Of a stretch of DNA of 60,910 bases, positions 9,519-18,473 are shown piece by piece. Source of the DNA: a bacterium. GTDB taxonomy: Bacteria > Gemmatimonadota > Gemmatimonadetes > Gemmatimonadales > Gemmatimonadaceae. Both the position numbers and the translations under genes were made by a program. Location of the stretch: NCBI GenBank assembly GCA_027484025.1, contig JAIXTI010000052.1, positions 1-60,910 of the forward strand. Direction: 5' to 3'. Under the pieces are notes generated by a model. That model was not told where the DNA came from, made no database searches, and saw nothing but the letters and a program-made list of their open reading frames with translations. Each line of letters begins with the position of its first letter. The first letter of the stretch is position 1.

Positions 9519-9638
9519 GCCACGGTGCCCGCGCTCACCCCGATCGCGACTCTCTTCGGGGGTGGCCGAGCGCGCTGATGCGCGCCGGCGTCACCCCCTC
9601 AGGGATTCGCTCCCCGGGGCGAGCGCGGGCACCGTGGC
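9519..9638. ncRNA. candidate structured RNA: long two-stem fold with central bubble
   Basis: The sequence folds on itself almost end to end. An outer stem pairs 9519-9536 with 9621-9638 without mismatch, continues across one A/C mismatch and adds 9538-9542 with 9615-9619. A bubble of about 15 nt (9543-9557) faces one of 16 nt (9599-9614). An apical stem pairs 9558-9568 with 9586-9598 (two-nucleotide bulge) and 9570-9575 with 9580-9585, closed by a TGAT loop. Closing stem, open centre and apical stem is the 6S RNA plan, but at 120 nt it is shorter than known 6S RNAs. No ORF explains it. Strand is undecided; a repetitive palindrome or a bidirectional terminator are alternatives. Confidence 0.35.
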
Positions 9639-9869
9639 TGCGTCATCACAGGGCCAGTTGTCGCGGGGGGTGACCACGATTGACCGCTGCAGTCGAGTTC
9701 GACCGCGACTCTGATCCCGGCGCGTACCCGCCACTTCTTCCCCTTGCGCGAGCCCTGCGTGAGTCTTGCTCGCATCGCGCCCGAGGCGCACCTATGCAAG
9801 CGGCGCCGTCACCGCGATTCGCCGTCACTGCACTTCGCTGGTACAGCGACTCGACCGCACCAGCGTTGT
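9639..9869. other. non-coding stretch, nothing identified
   Basis: Between the folded element and the stop of the FeS oxidoreductase gene I see no ORF with a ribosome site, no tRNA shape and no T-run terminator. A short stretch near 9700 (GACCGCGACTCTGATC) resembles the bubble strand at 9541-9557 of the neighbouring element, but the match is imperfect. Reverse-strand frames open here continue into no known domain. Confidence 0.4.
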
Positions 9870-11906
9870 TCACCGAAGCTGTGCCGCGACCACCTCGGAG
9901 ATATCGAGCACCGGCACATCTCGACCGGCGCCGGTCACGCCGTCGGTAATCATGGTCATGCAGAAGGGGCACGCGACGGCGATCTGATCGGCGCCGGTCG
10001 CGAGCAGCTCTTCGCTGCGTTCGACATTGACGCGCTTGCCGACGTTCTCTTCCATCCACATGCGGCCGCCGCCGGCGCCACAGCACAATCCACGGCTCTT
10101 GGTGCGCGCCGGCTCGACCAGCTCCACGATGGGCAGCGCCTTCTTGAGCGTGTTGCGCGGTGCGTCGTAGATCTCGTTGTAGCGCCCCAGATAACACGAG
10201 TCGTGATAGGCGACCTTGAGACGCTGACCATGCTCGGTGTCGAGCGGGACGCGCCCGTCGTTGAGCAGTCGCTCGATGTACTCGGTGTGGTGAATGACTT
10301 CGTAGTGCCCGCCCAGATCGGGGAACTCCTTGCCCATCTGGTGGAAGCAGTGCGGACAGAAGGTCACGATGGTCTTGAGCTCGTAGCCATTGAGCGTTTC
10401 GATGACGCCCTTGGCCAGCATCTGGTACAGGTACTCATTGCCCATGCGACGCGCGGGATCGCCGTGGCAGGTCTCTTCCTGACCGAGAATGGCGAACTTC
10501 ACGTTGGCCGCCTGCAGGATGCGCGCGAACGCCACCGTGATCTTCTTGGCGCGATCGTCGAAGGAGCCCATGCACCCCACCCAGAACAGGATGTCGGGCT
10601 TTTCGTTCGCCGCGGCCATCTCCGCCATGGTGGGGATGTTCATCCCTTCAGCCCACTGCTCGCGGTCCGAGGCGCTGAACGCCCACGGGCTGCCGTTGCG
10701 CTCGAGGCTCGTGAGTGCCGGCTGCAGTTCCTCGGGGAAGCGTGACTCCATGAGCATGAGATCGCGACGCAGCTCGTTGATGATGTCGAGCTGATCGATG
10801 CTCACCGGGCACTCGGTTACGCAGGCACGGCACGACGTGCAGGCCCAGAGCTCATCTTCGGTGATCCAGTCGTCGAGCAGGTTCTTGTCGAGCACCGCCT
10901 GCTGTTCAACCGTCGCGGTGCCGCCACCCGCCGTGATGGCGTCGAGCGCCGTGGCCTTTTCCGTCAGCCGCGCACGAGTCTTCACCACAATCATGCGCGG
11001 CGACAACGCCTTGCCAGTGATGTTGGCCGGGCACGCTGCCGTACACCGACCACACTCCGTGCAGCTGTACCCGTCGAGAAGATTCTTCCACGTGAGATGC
11101 TCGACGTCGCTGGCGCCGAACTGCTCGGCGTCTTCGGCTTCGAGATCCATGGGACGCATGGCCCCGACGCGCCCCGGCCCACTCGTGTTGGAGAACCACA
11201 CGTTGATGAGCGACGACAGCACGTGCAGGTGCTTCGACTTGGGCAGGTGGTTGAGGAACCACAGAATGCCGAGCGCGTGGATCCAAAAGGAGACGCGCGC
11301 CATGACGTGTGCCGTCTCTGCCGACATGCCGCTGAACAGCGGCAGCAGCATGGAGGTGATCACACGACCGCTCATATCGGCACCCGGCTGCTTCGCGTCG
11401 CCCACGAAGAGCAGCAACAGCGTGACCATGAGGCCGGCAATGACGCTCAGAATAAGCACCGCTTCGCCGCTGTGCACGGCATCCACCGTGAAACGCTTGG
11501 GGCGGATGACGAGGCGGCGATACAGCAGGTATCCGACGGGCAGCAGCACGAAGACCGCGAAGATCTCCTGCGAGAAGACATACGGCACGTACAGCAGTCG
11601 CGGCAGAAGTACGTCCCACGTGAAGGGCGTATACAGCCCCTGAATCATGATCTCGATGGTGCCGAGACCGAGCACGCAGAAGCCCCAGAAGACGAGGGCG
11701 TGCATCATGCCGCCGAGCGGGTCGCGCAGGATCTTCGTTTGCGCGAGACCGATGAGCAGGAAGTTCTTGGTGCGGATATCGGGGTGGTCGGTCCGGACTT
11801 CGTCCTTGGCCAACTTGAGCCACCGCACGAGCCGTTGCGCCTGCTGCGAAAACAGCCAGAGGGCGCCGGCGAGGATCACCGCAAAAACGATGTTCGACAG
11901 AGTCAT
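9870..11906 (-). CDS. membrane FeS oxidoreductase, EtfAB:(mena)quinone oxidoreductase-like (EMO/FadF type)
   Basis: A 678-residue protein joining a membrane part to an FeS part. Residues 1-235 hold about six hydrophobic segments resembling a NarI-type cytochrome b, with candidate haem histidines such as H69, H200 and H210. Two 4Fe-4S sites follow: C282/C285/C288/C292 and C356/C359/C362/C366. Two CCG-type domains (C480, CPHC at 517-520, C571, CCG at 608-610, CPFC at 646-649) complete a HdrD-like module. Proteins of this architecture pass electrons from reduced electron-transfer flavoprotein to menaquinone. The adjacent etfBA genes support that role. A strong terminator separates it from etfA, so it probably has its own promoter. 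Confidence 0.85.
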   Translation of the reverse strand: MTLSNIVFAVILAGALWLFSQQAQRLVRWLKLAKDEVRTDHPDIRTKNFLLIGLAQTKILRDPLGGMMHALVFWGFCVLGLGTIEIMIQGLYTPFTWDVLLPRLLYVPYVFSQEIFAVFVLLPVGYLLYRRLVIRPKRFTVDAVHSGEAVLILSVIAGLMVTLLLLFVGDAKQPGADMSGRVITSMLLPLFSGMSAETAHVMARVSFWIHALGILWFLNHLPKSKHLHVLSSLINVWFSNTSGPGRVGAMRPMDLEAEDAEQFGASDVEHLTWKNLLDGYSCTECGRCTAACPANITGKALSPRMIVVKTRARLTEKATALDAITAGGGTATVEQQAVLDKNLLDDWITEDELWACTSCRACVTECPVSIDQLDIINELRRDLMLMESRFPEELQPALTSLERNGSPWAFSASDREQWAEGMNIPTMAEMAAANEKPDILFWVGCMGSFDDRAKKITVAFARILQAANVKFAILGQEETCHGDPARRMGNEYLYQMLAKGVIETLNGYELKTIVTFCPHCFHQMGKEFPDLGGHYEVIHHTEYIERLLNDGRVPLDTEHGQRLKVAYHDSCYLGRYNEIYDAPRNTLKKALPIVELVEPARTKSRGLCCGAGGGRMWMEENVGKRVNVERSEELLATGADQIAVACPFCMTMITDGVTGAGRDVPVLDISEVVAAQLR

Positions 11907-11949
11907 GGCGCGAAGCTAGACCGTGGACGGGAGGGCGACAAGCTAAGAG

Positions 11950-11995
11950 AAAAAAAAACATGAAGGGCCCCATCACCGAGCTGGAGATGGGGCCC
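11950..11995 (-). terminator. Rho-independent terminator downstream of etfA
   Basis: Ten-base arms 11965-11974 and 11986-11995 (GGGCCCCATC type) form a perfect GC-rich stem. Nine consecutive A residues at 11950-11958 on the + strand give a U-run in the minus-strand transcript. It lies between the etfA stop and the FeS oxidoreductase start. Confidence 0.85.
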
Positions 11996-12014
11996 CTCTG
12001 GACGAACGGACAAC

Positions 12015-13004
12015 TCAGCCCTGCGCGCGCGCTGCCTTCACAGCTGCGGTAAACGCCGGCATGACTTCGAACACGTCACCCACGATGCCATAGTCGGCCA
12101 CCTTGAAGATGGGCGCGTCCTTGTCCTTGTTGATCGCGACGATCGTCTTGGAGGTGCGCATTCCGGCAAGGTGCTGAATGGCGCCGGAGATGCCGACCGC
12201 GATGTACAGGTTGGGGCTCACGTTCCGTCCCGTCTGTCCGATCTGATCGGAGTGCGGACGCCAGCCTTCGTCGGTCACCGCGCGCGTGGCACCGACCGCG
12301 GCATTCCCGAAGGCGTCGGCCAGGTCATCACACAGCTTGAAGTTCTCGGGGGCCTTGAGTCCGCGACCACCCGCCACGATCACCGGCGCATCGTTGAGGT
12401 CGAGCTTTCCCGTATTGCCCTGCTTGAGCTCCACGACCTTCACGCGCGACGCCGACGGGTCGGCGGCCGAAGCGATGGATTCAGTGGCCAGCGGCTTGGC
12501 ATTGGCGACCGGCTGGAACGCCGCCGGACGCACCGACAACACCGCCGGCGTGCCGGAGAGCGCGAGCGTGGCGATGGTCTTGCCGTTCATGTTGAAGTGC
12601 TGACCGTGCACCGCATCACCCTGCACCGTGAAGCCGGTCAGGTCGGGGGCGAGGCCGCTCCCCAACTTGGCGGCCACGCGAGGCGAGAGATCGCGCCCCT
12701 GCGCCGTGGCGCTGAACACGCCGTAGCCATAGGTGCCGCTCGCCAAACGCTGCGCCACCGTGGCGGCCAGCGCTTCGGGGTTGTACTGCGCGAAGCCTGC
12801 GTGTTCGAGCACGAGCACCGAGTCGGCGCCGTATTCGGCGAGCGCACCGGCCTTGCTGCCAATACCGGCCGCGCCGGCGAGCACCGCGTGCACGCTGCCG
12901 CCGCCGGAGAGGTCGGCCAGCTGACGCGCAGCGGTCACCGCTTCGAAGGCTACTTTGCGCAGCTCACCGCCGCGCACTTCGGCAAAAACAAGAACGTTGG
13001 CCAT
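12015..13004 (-). CDS. etfA: electron transfer flavoprotein subunit alpha
   Basis: A 329-residue FAD-binding subunit of the soluble carrier that collects electrons from acyl-CoA dehydrogenases. The N-terminus MANVLVFAEVRGGELRKVA is typical. The C-terminal FAD domain shows the family block from GGRGLK through DEGW, then QIGQTGRNVSPNLYIAVGISGAIQH and INKDKDAPIF. It starts 3 bp after etfB ends, so the pair is one operon read etfB then etfA and closed by the terminator at 11950-11995. Likely donors include the glutaryl-CoA-dehydrogenase-type enzyme at 18.5 kb; the likely acceptor is the FeS membrane protein encoded downstream. Confidence 0.97.
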   Translation of the reverse strand: MANVLVFAEVRGGELRKVAFEAVTAARQLADLSGGGSVHAVLAGAAGIGSKAGALAEYGADSVLVLEHAGFAQYNPEALAATVAQRLASGTYGYGVFSATAQGRDLSPRVAAKLGSGLAPDLTGFTVQGDAVHGQHFNMNGKTIATLALSGTPAVLSVRPAAFQPVANAKPLATESIASAADPSASRVKVVELKQGNTGKLDLNDAPVIVAGGRGLKAPENFKLCDDLADAFGNAAVGATRAVTDEGWRPHSDQIGQTGRNVSPNLYIAVGISGAIQHLAGMRTSKTIVAINKDKDAPIFKVADYGIVGDVFEVMPAFTAAVKAARAQG

Positions 13005-13007
13005 GGC

Positions 13008-13763
13008 TCAGAGCACCTTCGCTTCGGTCTGGAGGAGGCGGACCAACTCGGGGACCGCATCGGCATTCTCGCCGAGGATACGCCCGGCCGCGCGCTCGGG
13101 CGGCAGCGCCATCTTCGCGACGGACACCTTGATGTCGCCAAGCTGCGCCGGCTTCACATCGAGCGGCTTCTTCTTGGCCGCCATGATGCCCTTGAGGCTC
13201 GGCAGACGTTCCTTGTTGAGACCGTCATCGATGGTGAGCACGGCCGGGAGCGGAAACTCCACGACTTCACTCGCCCCTTCGAGCGCACGTTCGACACGAC
13301 CCGCGCCGCCGGCGATCTCGAGCTTGAAGACGTTCGTCACACACGGCAGGTCGAGCAGCTCGGCCACCATGGGTCCCGTCATCTGGTTCATGGAGTCGAT
13401 GGCGATGCGACCGAAGAGAATGAGGTCATAGCCGCCATCCTTGAGCTCCGCTGCCAGCGCCCGCGCGATGGCGAGACCGTCGGCCGGAACGGACGCCGTC
13501 TGCAAGAGCACACCACGGTCGGCGCCCATCGCGAGCGCCTTGCGGATCTGCTCCTGGGCCGCGTCGGGACCAAGGCACACCGCAACGACTTCGCCCACGT
13601 TGCCGTTCTTTTCCTTCAGCTGGAGACCCGCCTCGATAGCCCAGAGGTCGAAGTCATTGACGTCGTACTTGAGCCCCGCCTCGTCCACACGCGTGCCATC
13701 GGCCGCGATCGCGAACTTGGTTTCCATGACGGGGACACGCTTGATGCACACGGCGATCTTCAC
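13008..13763 (-). CDS. etfB: electron transfer flavoprotein subunit beta
   Basis: A 251-residue AMP-binding partner of EtfA. It opens with the family start MKIAVCIKRVPV and carries the nucleotide-binding segment DSMNQMTGPMVAELL near residue 130, plus the recognition-loop region after LPAVLTIDDGLN. Length is normal. It is the first gene of the etfBA unit; the 200 bp upstream contain the terminator of the SusD gene, so the promoter should lie between about 13764 and 13860, though no clear -35/-10 pair stands out. Confidence 0.97.
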   Translation of the reverse strand: MKIAVCIKRVPVMETKFAIAADGTRVDEAGLKYDVNDFDLWAIEAGLQLKEKNGNVGEVVAVCLGPDAAQEQIRKALAMGADRGVLLQTASVPADGLAIARALAAELKDGGYDLILFGRIAIDSMNQMTGPMVAELLDLPCVTNVFKLEIAGGAGRVERALEGASEVVEFPLPAVLTIDDGLNKERLPSLKGIMAAKKKPLDVKPAQLGDIKVSVAKMALPPERAAGRILGENADAVPELVRLLQTEAKVL

Positions 13764-13864
13764 CGCTGCCGCTCCGTTCGAGTGTCAGGTAGGAATGAGA
13801 CGTTACGGAGGGGAAGCTAGGGACCGGCCATGCGCGGGGCAACACGGGTGGCACGCCAAAACAC

Positions 13865-13894
13865 AAAAAACGCGACGGCAGCGTCGCGTTTTCC
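13865..13894 (-). terminator. terminator downstream of the SusD gene
   Basis: Arms 13869-13877 and 13882-13890 (AACGCGACG and its complement) form a 9-bp stem with a GCAG loop. It is flanked by an A-run on the left and a short T-run on the right, so it could work in both directions. The longer run gives U residues after the stem on the minus strand, where the SusD gene ends 70 bp before it. Confidence 0.75.
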
Positions 13895-13963
13895 GAAACA
13901 GGCGGGACAGGAGGCTCGGAGGTGGGGGCAGGCGGCATCCAGCGCCTGCCCCGGTGGTTACCG

Positions 13964-15202
13964 CTAGCCCCGGAAATTGGGGTTGGCCAGCTTTTCCACG
14001 TCCGGCAACGGCCAGCATCGCTGGGTGCCGTACACACCGCCCTTGGGATACAGCGCGCCGGCAGCCGGCACCTGCACCACGTTGAACCGCTTCATGTCGA
14101 ACCACCGGTTCCCCTGCAGGAAGAGCTCGCGCCGACGCTCTTCCGCCACGGCGGCGTCGAAGCTCGCGGTTTCCTGCGCGGTGAGTGCCGGCAGCGCCAC
14201 GCCAGAACGCGCCCGCAGTGTATTCAGGATGTTCACCCCGTCGGTGCCGCCGCGCGCCTCGGCCAGAATGAGCTGCGCCTCGATACCGGTCGCAATCGGA
14301 TACGAAGCCGTGAGGCTCGCGTACTTGTTCTGGTTCCACAGGCGATTCACCTGATCGGCCGCCGTCCGGTTGATATCGGTGACCGACACCCGCGGATCGT
14401 TCAGCGTGCGATACGCCGGCGCCACGGAGGTGTTGTTCGACTGATTCACCTGTTGAAAGATGCGGTTGTTGCGGCGACCGATCGTGGCATCGGCGGTCGC
14501 GTTGTAGACGAAACCCACCGGTACGCGCGCAGCATCTTCGGCCGCACCGACCTTCGCGCCCTTGTTGATGCGCGCCCGTGCGCGCCCGACGTAGGCGAGG
14601 TTGAGCACGGACGCGTCGCCCGCGGCGGTCGCAGCCGTAATGGCGCGCGTGAAGCGGACTTCAGCCGAGTCGAAGAGCTGCGCCGGCGTCAGGGCGGCAC
14701 CAAGGTTGATGACGCCTTCGCAGAACCCTTCACCGAGCAACAGCAGACTGAAGCCGGCCATCGCGGAGTTCAGCGCAATGAGCCGCTGGCGGTTTGGGAC
14801 CTCATTATCACTCCAGCCTTCGAGCTTGCTCACCGTCTGATCGTTGGTGTAGCGAGCGGTGCTGATCGGCGTATACACGCCAATACCTTCACACCCTGAG
14901 GTGGAGTACAGCGCATCCACCGCTTCGACATTGCGGCGATCGTAGTTCCAGCGGGCTGCCGTCTGTGTGGCATCCACGAGTTCGCCGGCACCGAGGGCGC
15001 TCGCGACGATGTATCCGCCAAGCGCGCACTCGTAGTCCGACACGGCGCTCGCAGAAATGAGCGCCGCATTGCCCGGCACGAGATACGACGATTCGGCCAG
15101 ACGACTGGGCGTCTGCACCGTGAGCAGGCGATCGAAGTTACCGCACGCTGCGGTAACGCCAAGCACGATCACCGCGGTCAAAAGCTTCATCGACTTGTGC
15201 AT
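13964..15202 (-). CDS. SusD/RagB-family outer-membrane nutrient-binding lipoprotein
   Basis: A 412-residue surface lipoprotein expected to cap the SusC channel and bind glycan or peptide substrates. The N-terminus MKLLTAVIVLGVTAAC has a classical lipobox. The C-terminal block with EERRRELFLQGNRWFDMKRF and the closing WPLPDVEKLANPNF are hallmarks of SusD/RagB proteins, whose last region normally reads P.P..E...NP. The start at 15202 (MHKSMKLL) is 5 bp after the SusC stop; a start at 15190 is also possible. It is somewhat shorter than Bacteroides SusD. It forms a two-gene unit with SusC. The substrate cannot be read from sequence. Confidence 0.9.
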   Translation of the reverse strand: MHKSMKLLTAVIVLGVTAACGNFDRLLTVQTPSRLAESSYLVPGNAALISASAVSDYECALGGYIVASALGAGELVDATQTAARWNYDRRNVEAVDALYSTSGCEGIGVYTPISTARYTNDQTVSKLEGWSDNEVPNRQRLIALNSAMAGFSLLLLGEGFCEGVINLGAALTPAQLFDSAEVRFTRAITAATAAGDASVLNLAYVGRARARINKGAKVGAAEDAARVPVGFVYNATADATIGRRNNRIFQQVNQSNNTSVAPAYRTLNDPRVSVTDINRTAADQVNRLWNQNKYASLTASYPIATGIEAQLILAEARGGTDGVNILNTLRARSGVALPALTAQETASFDAAVAEERRRELFLQGNRWFDMKRFNVVQVPAAGALYPKGGVYGTQRCWPLPDVEKLANPNFRG

Positions 15203-15207
15203 GATGA

Positions 15208-18200
15208 TCAGAAGTTGAAGTTGACGGTGGTGACGAACTGGCGCAGCTGCGGCAGCACGCTCTGCTCCCACTGTCCGAATGCACCGCCGCGCGTGCCACC
15301 ATTGAACGACGCTTCCGGTTCAATGCCCGGGAAGTTCGTCCATAGACCCAAATTGCGTCCCGCCACGGTGACCGAGGCACGACTGGCGCCGAGGCGCTTC
15401 GCGAACGATTGCGGCAGCGTGTAGGTCGCGGCGAGTTCGCGGAAGCGTGCGAAGCTCGCGTCGGAAATGAGATGGTGCGTGTAGGCCGTACCGGCTTGCA
15501 CGGCACCCAGCAACGCCTTGTCCTGCACTTCGTCGGGGTAGTAGAGCTCGCGGCAGAGCACGAACGCGCCGCAGCGCACACGATAGTTGCCGTCGAGCTT
15601 CTTGTAGCCACCGCGCCAGTCGACAAAGGCGTTCACGCGAAGATTGCGAAACAGCGTCAAGCCCGCGGAGAACGATCCTTCCTGCGTGGGCACCGAATTC
15701 CCGAGAAACACGCGCGGAGCGGTCGCACACGCCACCGTGCCGCCGTTGCCATTGTCGCACAGCAGATTCGTTGCACGCTTGGTGGTGGCGTCGTAGTCCG
15801 CACTCACAATGCGCCGGTCCCACCACGCGCCGGGCGCGTAGCCGACCTTGTGCGCCACATTGCTGCTGAGCGACACGAAATCGGTGGTGCCGCCAAGCGA
15901 TGCAATGTTGTAGCTGTTGACCGAGCCGCTGAGCGTGAGTTCGAGCGAAACATTGTCGCGGCGAATGGGCGTCCCGCGCAGCAACCATTCGAGGCCGGAG
16001 CGATCGACCTGTCCGGCGTTGAACAGCTGGAGCCCCGGAAACCCGTTGGACGGCGGCGCCTGACGCGAGAGGATCGCGTCTTTCGTCGAGCCCGCGAAAT
16101 ACGTGAGCTCGAGACCGAGACGGTCGTTCCACATCCCGGCGTCGAGGCCAAGCTCCAGTTCGGTGCTGCGCTCGGGGCCGAGATCCGGATTGCCAGCGGA
16201 CGACGGCGTGAGGAACCCACCCGACGCGGTGTAGGTGCGAATGGCATCGAAGGCGCCGGGCTGCAGACCGCTCGCGCCATAGGCCGAACGGACGCGCAGC
16301 TGATTGAAGAACGCCGGAATCGGCAGTGACGGCTCTTCACTCAAGACCCACGACGCGCTCAGCTTGGGATACGTGACGGCGTCGAAGTTCGTCCCGAATG
16401 CCGAGTTGTCGTCGGTGCGGATTGCACCAGTGAGGAACAGACGATCGTTCCAGACGAACTGCTGCTGCACGAAAGCGCCGACGGTGTTGTTCTGGACCAA
16501 CTCGTCGCCGCCGACGTTGCGAATGCTCGCCGATGCGATCGACGTGAGCCCGACCGCCGGGAACGTCGAACCGCTGATGGAGCGCAGCCGCGACTGACGC
16601 AGGTAAATCTGTCCGCCAGCCGACGTCACGCTCTTCACGGCGCCGGACAGCTGGAAATCGGCGTTCGCCACGTAGTCGTACGACGTGAGCGTCACGTCGC
16701 GCGTCGACGTCGAGATCGAACCCGCCGTCGGCAGGCCACTGCCGGCGAACGACGCGTACGTCGCGCCGATGATGTCGTTGCGCGGCGTGCGATCTTCGTT
16801 GTTTTCGGCGAGCCGATCGAGGCCCACGATCAAGCGGTGATTGAGCCAGCTCGTCGGACGATTGGTGAACTGGAAGCTGCCGGTGAAACGGTCGGCATCC
16901 TGGAAGACGTCGTACGCTTCGTAGTATGCGTTCGGCGGCCCCGAGCGAAACCCGAGTTGCGGATTATTCGGGTTTCGCGACGGGACGTTCACGCCGCCGT
17001 ACAGAAAACTCGGCGACGAAAACACGGTCCCCCACACCGCGCCGCCGCCGCCGGATTCATAGGGCAGATAGGTGCGGCCGGTGGTGTATCCGAGGCTCGT
17101 CTGCAGGTCGACCTTTGGCGACGGATTCGCCTGGAGGTTCACGCGCAGATTCGTGCGCCGCAGACGATTGACCCGCTCTGCCCCCTGATTCTCCTCGTAT
17201 CCGCCGCCCACGTAGTAGCGCACGGCGCTGGACCCGCCGGACACCGACATCTGAATGTCCTGTAGCGTGCCGTTGGTGAAAATGTCGTTGCCGAACTTGC
17301 GCTGCAGCGAATCATTCAGCTGCCGCGTGGAGATGCTGACCGTGTCAAGCGCCGTCGCACTGCCGGCGCGCGGGACGGTGCCGTAGTTGTCTTCGAAACG
17401 CGTGAGCACGTCGGGGACCCAGCTCGAACCGCCACGCGCCGTGACATTCCACACCGGGCGCCCAGCGGCCCCCTTTTTGGTAATGATCTGGATGACGCCG
17501 TTGGACGCTTCGGTGCCGTAGAGCGTTGCCGCGGCCGGCCCCTTGATGACTTCCAGACTCTCGATGTCATCGGGATTGAAGTCGTTCCAGCGAGAGATGG
17601 AGGCCGACCCGAACCCCTGGTTGGCCGGGCCCGACGCCTGCGTGTTGTCGACACGCACACCGTCGACGTAGATCAACGGATCGTTGGAGAGTGACAGCGA
17701 GCTCGCGCCACGCACGCGAATGCGCGAGCCTGTCCCCACCTGGCCCGAGCTCGCCACGACGCTGACGCCAGAGGCGCGACCGTTGAGCAATTCCTGCAAT
17801 GAACTCACCGGCTGCGTGGCCACAACTTCTGCCGCATTCACTGTAGACACGGCGTTACCGATGGCGCGCTTTTCCGCGACGCCCGCCGTTCCCGTGACGA
17901 CCATCGATGTGAGCTCCATGGCGCGTTCAGACATGGCGATGCGCACGCTGCCATCGCCGATCGTGGCGCCAACGGTTTTGGGCTGGAACCCGATCCGACG
18001 TACCGTGAGCTGTACCGATCCACTCCCGGTCAGCGCGGCGAGCCGAAAGCGACCCGCGGCGTCCGACGTCGTGCCGATATTGCGCCCTTCAACGGAGATC
18101 TGCGCATCGCCGATGGGGGAGCCGTTCTTCTCGTTGACGATCGTTCCGGCAATGGAACCGGCGGCCTGTGCCATGACAGCGTCGCGTGGCGCCAGACTCA

Positions 18201-18282
18201 TGGCAGCGAGCCCGAGCGCGGCCATGAGCGCGCGCGCCCTGGCCGCGACATTGCGGACGGCGGAGTGCAGCATGTGCATCAT
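15208..18282 (-). CDS. SusC/RagA-family TonB-linked outer-membrane receptor
   Basis: A 1024-residue TonB-dependent transporter. A signal peptide ends near residue 39 (AVMAQ). A carboxypeptidase-regulatory-like domain follows (about 43-115: GSIAGTIVNEKNGSPIGDAQISVEGRN begins it). A plug domain (about 130-240) contains the RGASSLSLSNDPLIYVDGVRVDN block that marks SusC proteins. The rest is a barrel ending in VTTVNFNF, with the aromatic C-terminal residue needed for barrel assembly. It heads the SusC-SusD unit. A GGGAG motif precedes the ATG at 18282. A GTGAC-N6-GTCAC palindrome 55-70 bp upstream may be its operator. Confidence 0.95.
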   Translation of the reverse strand: MMHMLHSAVRNVAARARALMAALGLAAMSLAPRDAVMAQAAGSIAGTIVNEKNGSPIGDAQISVEGRNIGTTSDAAGRFRLAALTGSGSVQLTVRRIGFQPKTVGATIGDGSVRIAMSERAMELTSMVVTGTAGVAEKRAIGNAVSTVNAAEVVATQPVSSLQELLNGRASGVSVVASSGQVGTGSRIRVRGASSLSLSNDPLIYVDGVRVDNTQASGPANQGFGSASISRWNDFNPDDIESLEVIKGPAAATLYGTEASNGVIQIITKKGAAGRPVWNVTARGGSSWVPDVLTRFEDNYGTVPRAGSATALDTVSISTRQLNDSLQRKFGNDIFTNGTLQDIQMSVSGGSSAVRYYVGGGYEENQGAERVNRLRRTNLRVNLQANPSPKVDLQTSLGYTTGRTYLPYESGGGGAVWGTVFSSPSFLYGGVNVPSRNPNNPQLGFRSGPPNAYYEAYDVFQDADRFTGSFQFTNRPTSWLNHRLIVGLDRLAENNEDRTPRNDIIGATYASFAGSGLPTAGSISTSTRDVTLTSYDYVANADFQLSGAVKSVTSAGGQIYLRQSRLRSISGSTFPAVGLTSIASASIRNVGGDELVQNNTVGAFVQQQFVWNDRLFLTGAIRTDDNSAFGTNFDAVTYPKLSASWVLSEEPSLPIPAFFNQLRVRSAYGASGLQPGAFDAIRTYTASGGFLTPSSAGNPDLGPERSTELELGLDAGMWNDRLGLELTYFAGSTKDAILSRQAPPSNGFPGLQLFNAGQVDRSGLEWLLRGTPIRRDNVSLELTLSGSVNSYNIASLGGTTDFVSLSSNVAHKVGYAPGAWWDRRIVSADYDATTKRATNLLCDNGNGGTVACATAPRVFLGNSVPTQEGSFSAGLTLFRNLRVNAFVDWRGGYKKLDGNYRVRCGAFVLCRELYYPDEVQDKALLGAVQAGTAYTHHLISDASFARFRELAATYTLPQSFAKRLGASRASVTVAGRNLGLWTNFPGIEPEASFNGGTRGGAFGQWEQSVLPQLRQFVTTVNFNF

Positions 18283-18336
18283 TCTCCCAGAGGTGAGGTA
18301 ACGAAATCACTCGACGTCGTTGTGCGGCAGAAACTA

Positions 18337-18352
18337 GTGACACGAGCGTCAC
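18337..18352. promoter_or_regulatory. candidate operator upstream of the SusC gene
   Basis: GTGAC at 18337-18341 and GTCAC at 18348-18352 form a perfect 5-bp dyad with a 6-bp centre. It lies 55-70 bp upstream of the SusC start, inside the only long gap before that operon. The shape resembles CRP/FNR-superfamily or GntR sites, but no regulator is adjacent. Confidence 0.3.
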
Positions 18353-18405
18353 AGTCCAGTAACGCATTACGCGCCTCGATTCATTTTTCACCAACTGGGA
18401 AAGAG

Positions 18406-18436
18406 AAAGGCCCGGTTCTTTATCAGAACCGGGCCC
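18406..18436 (-). terminator. terminator of the acyl-CoA dehydrogenase gene
   Basis: GGCCCGGTTCT at 18409-18419 pairs perfectly with AGAACCGGGCC at 18425-18435 around a short loop. On the minus strand the stem is followed by TTTCTCTTT. It lies about 40 bp past the dehydrogenase stop. Confidence 0.75.
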
Positions 18437-18473
18437 CGCGCGCGCGATCGGCGGTGCGACCGCCGTCCTCCGC

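Noticed and set aside
9744..10745. 333-residue open frame on the + strand
   Set aside because: Antisense to the FeS oxidoreductase; no ribosome site and no recognisable domain.
12171..13820. 549-residue open frame on the + strand
   Set aside because: It is exactly antisense to etfA and etfB, His/Arg-rich with no domain, a product of GC-rich codon bias.
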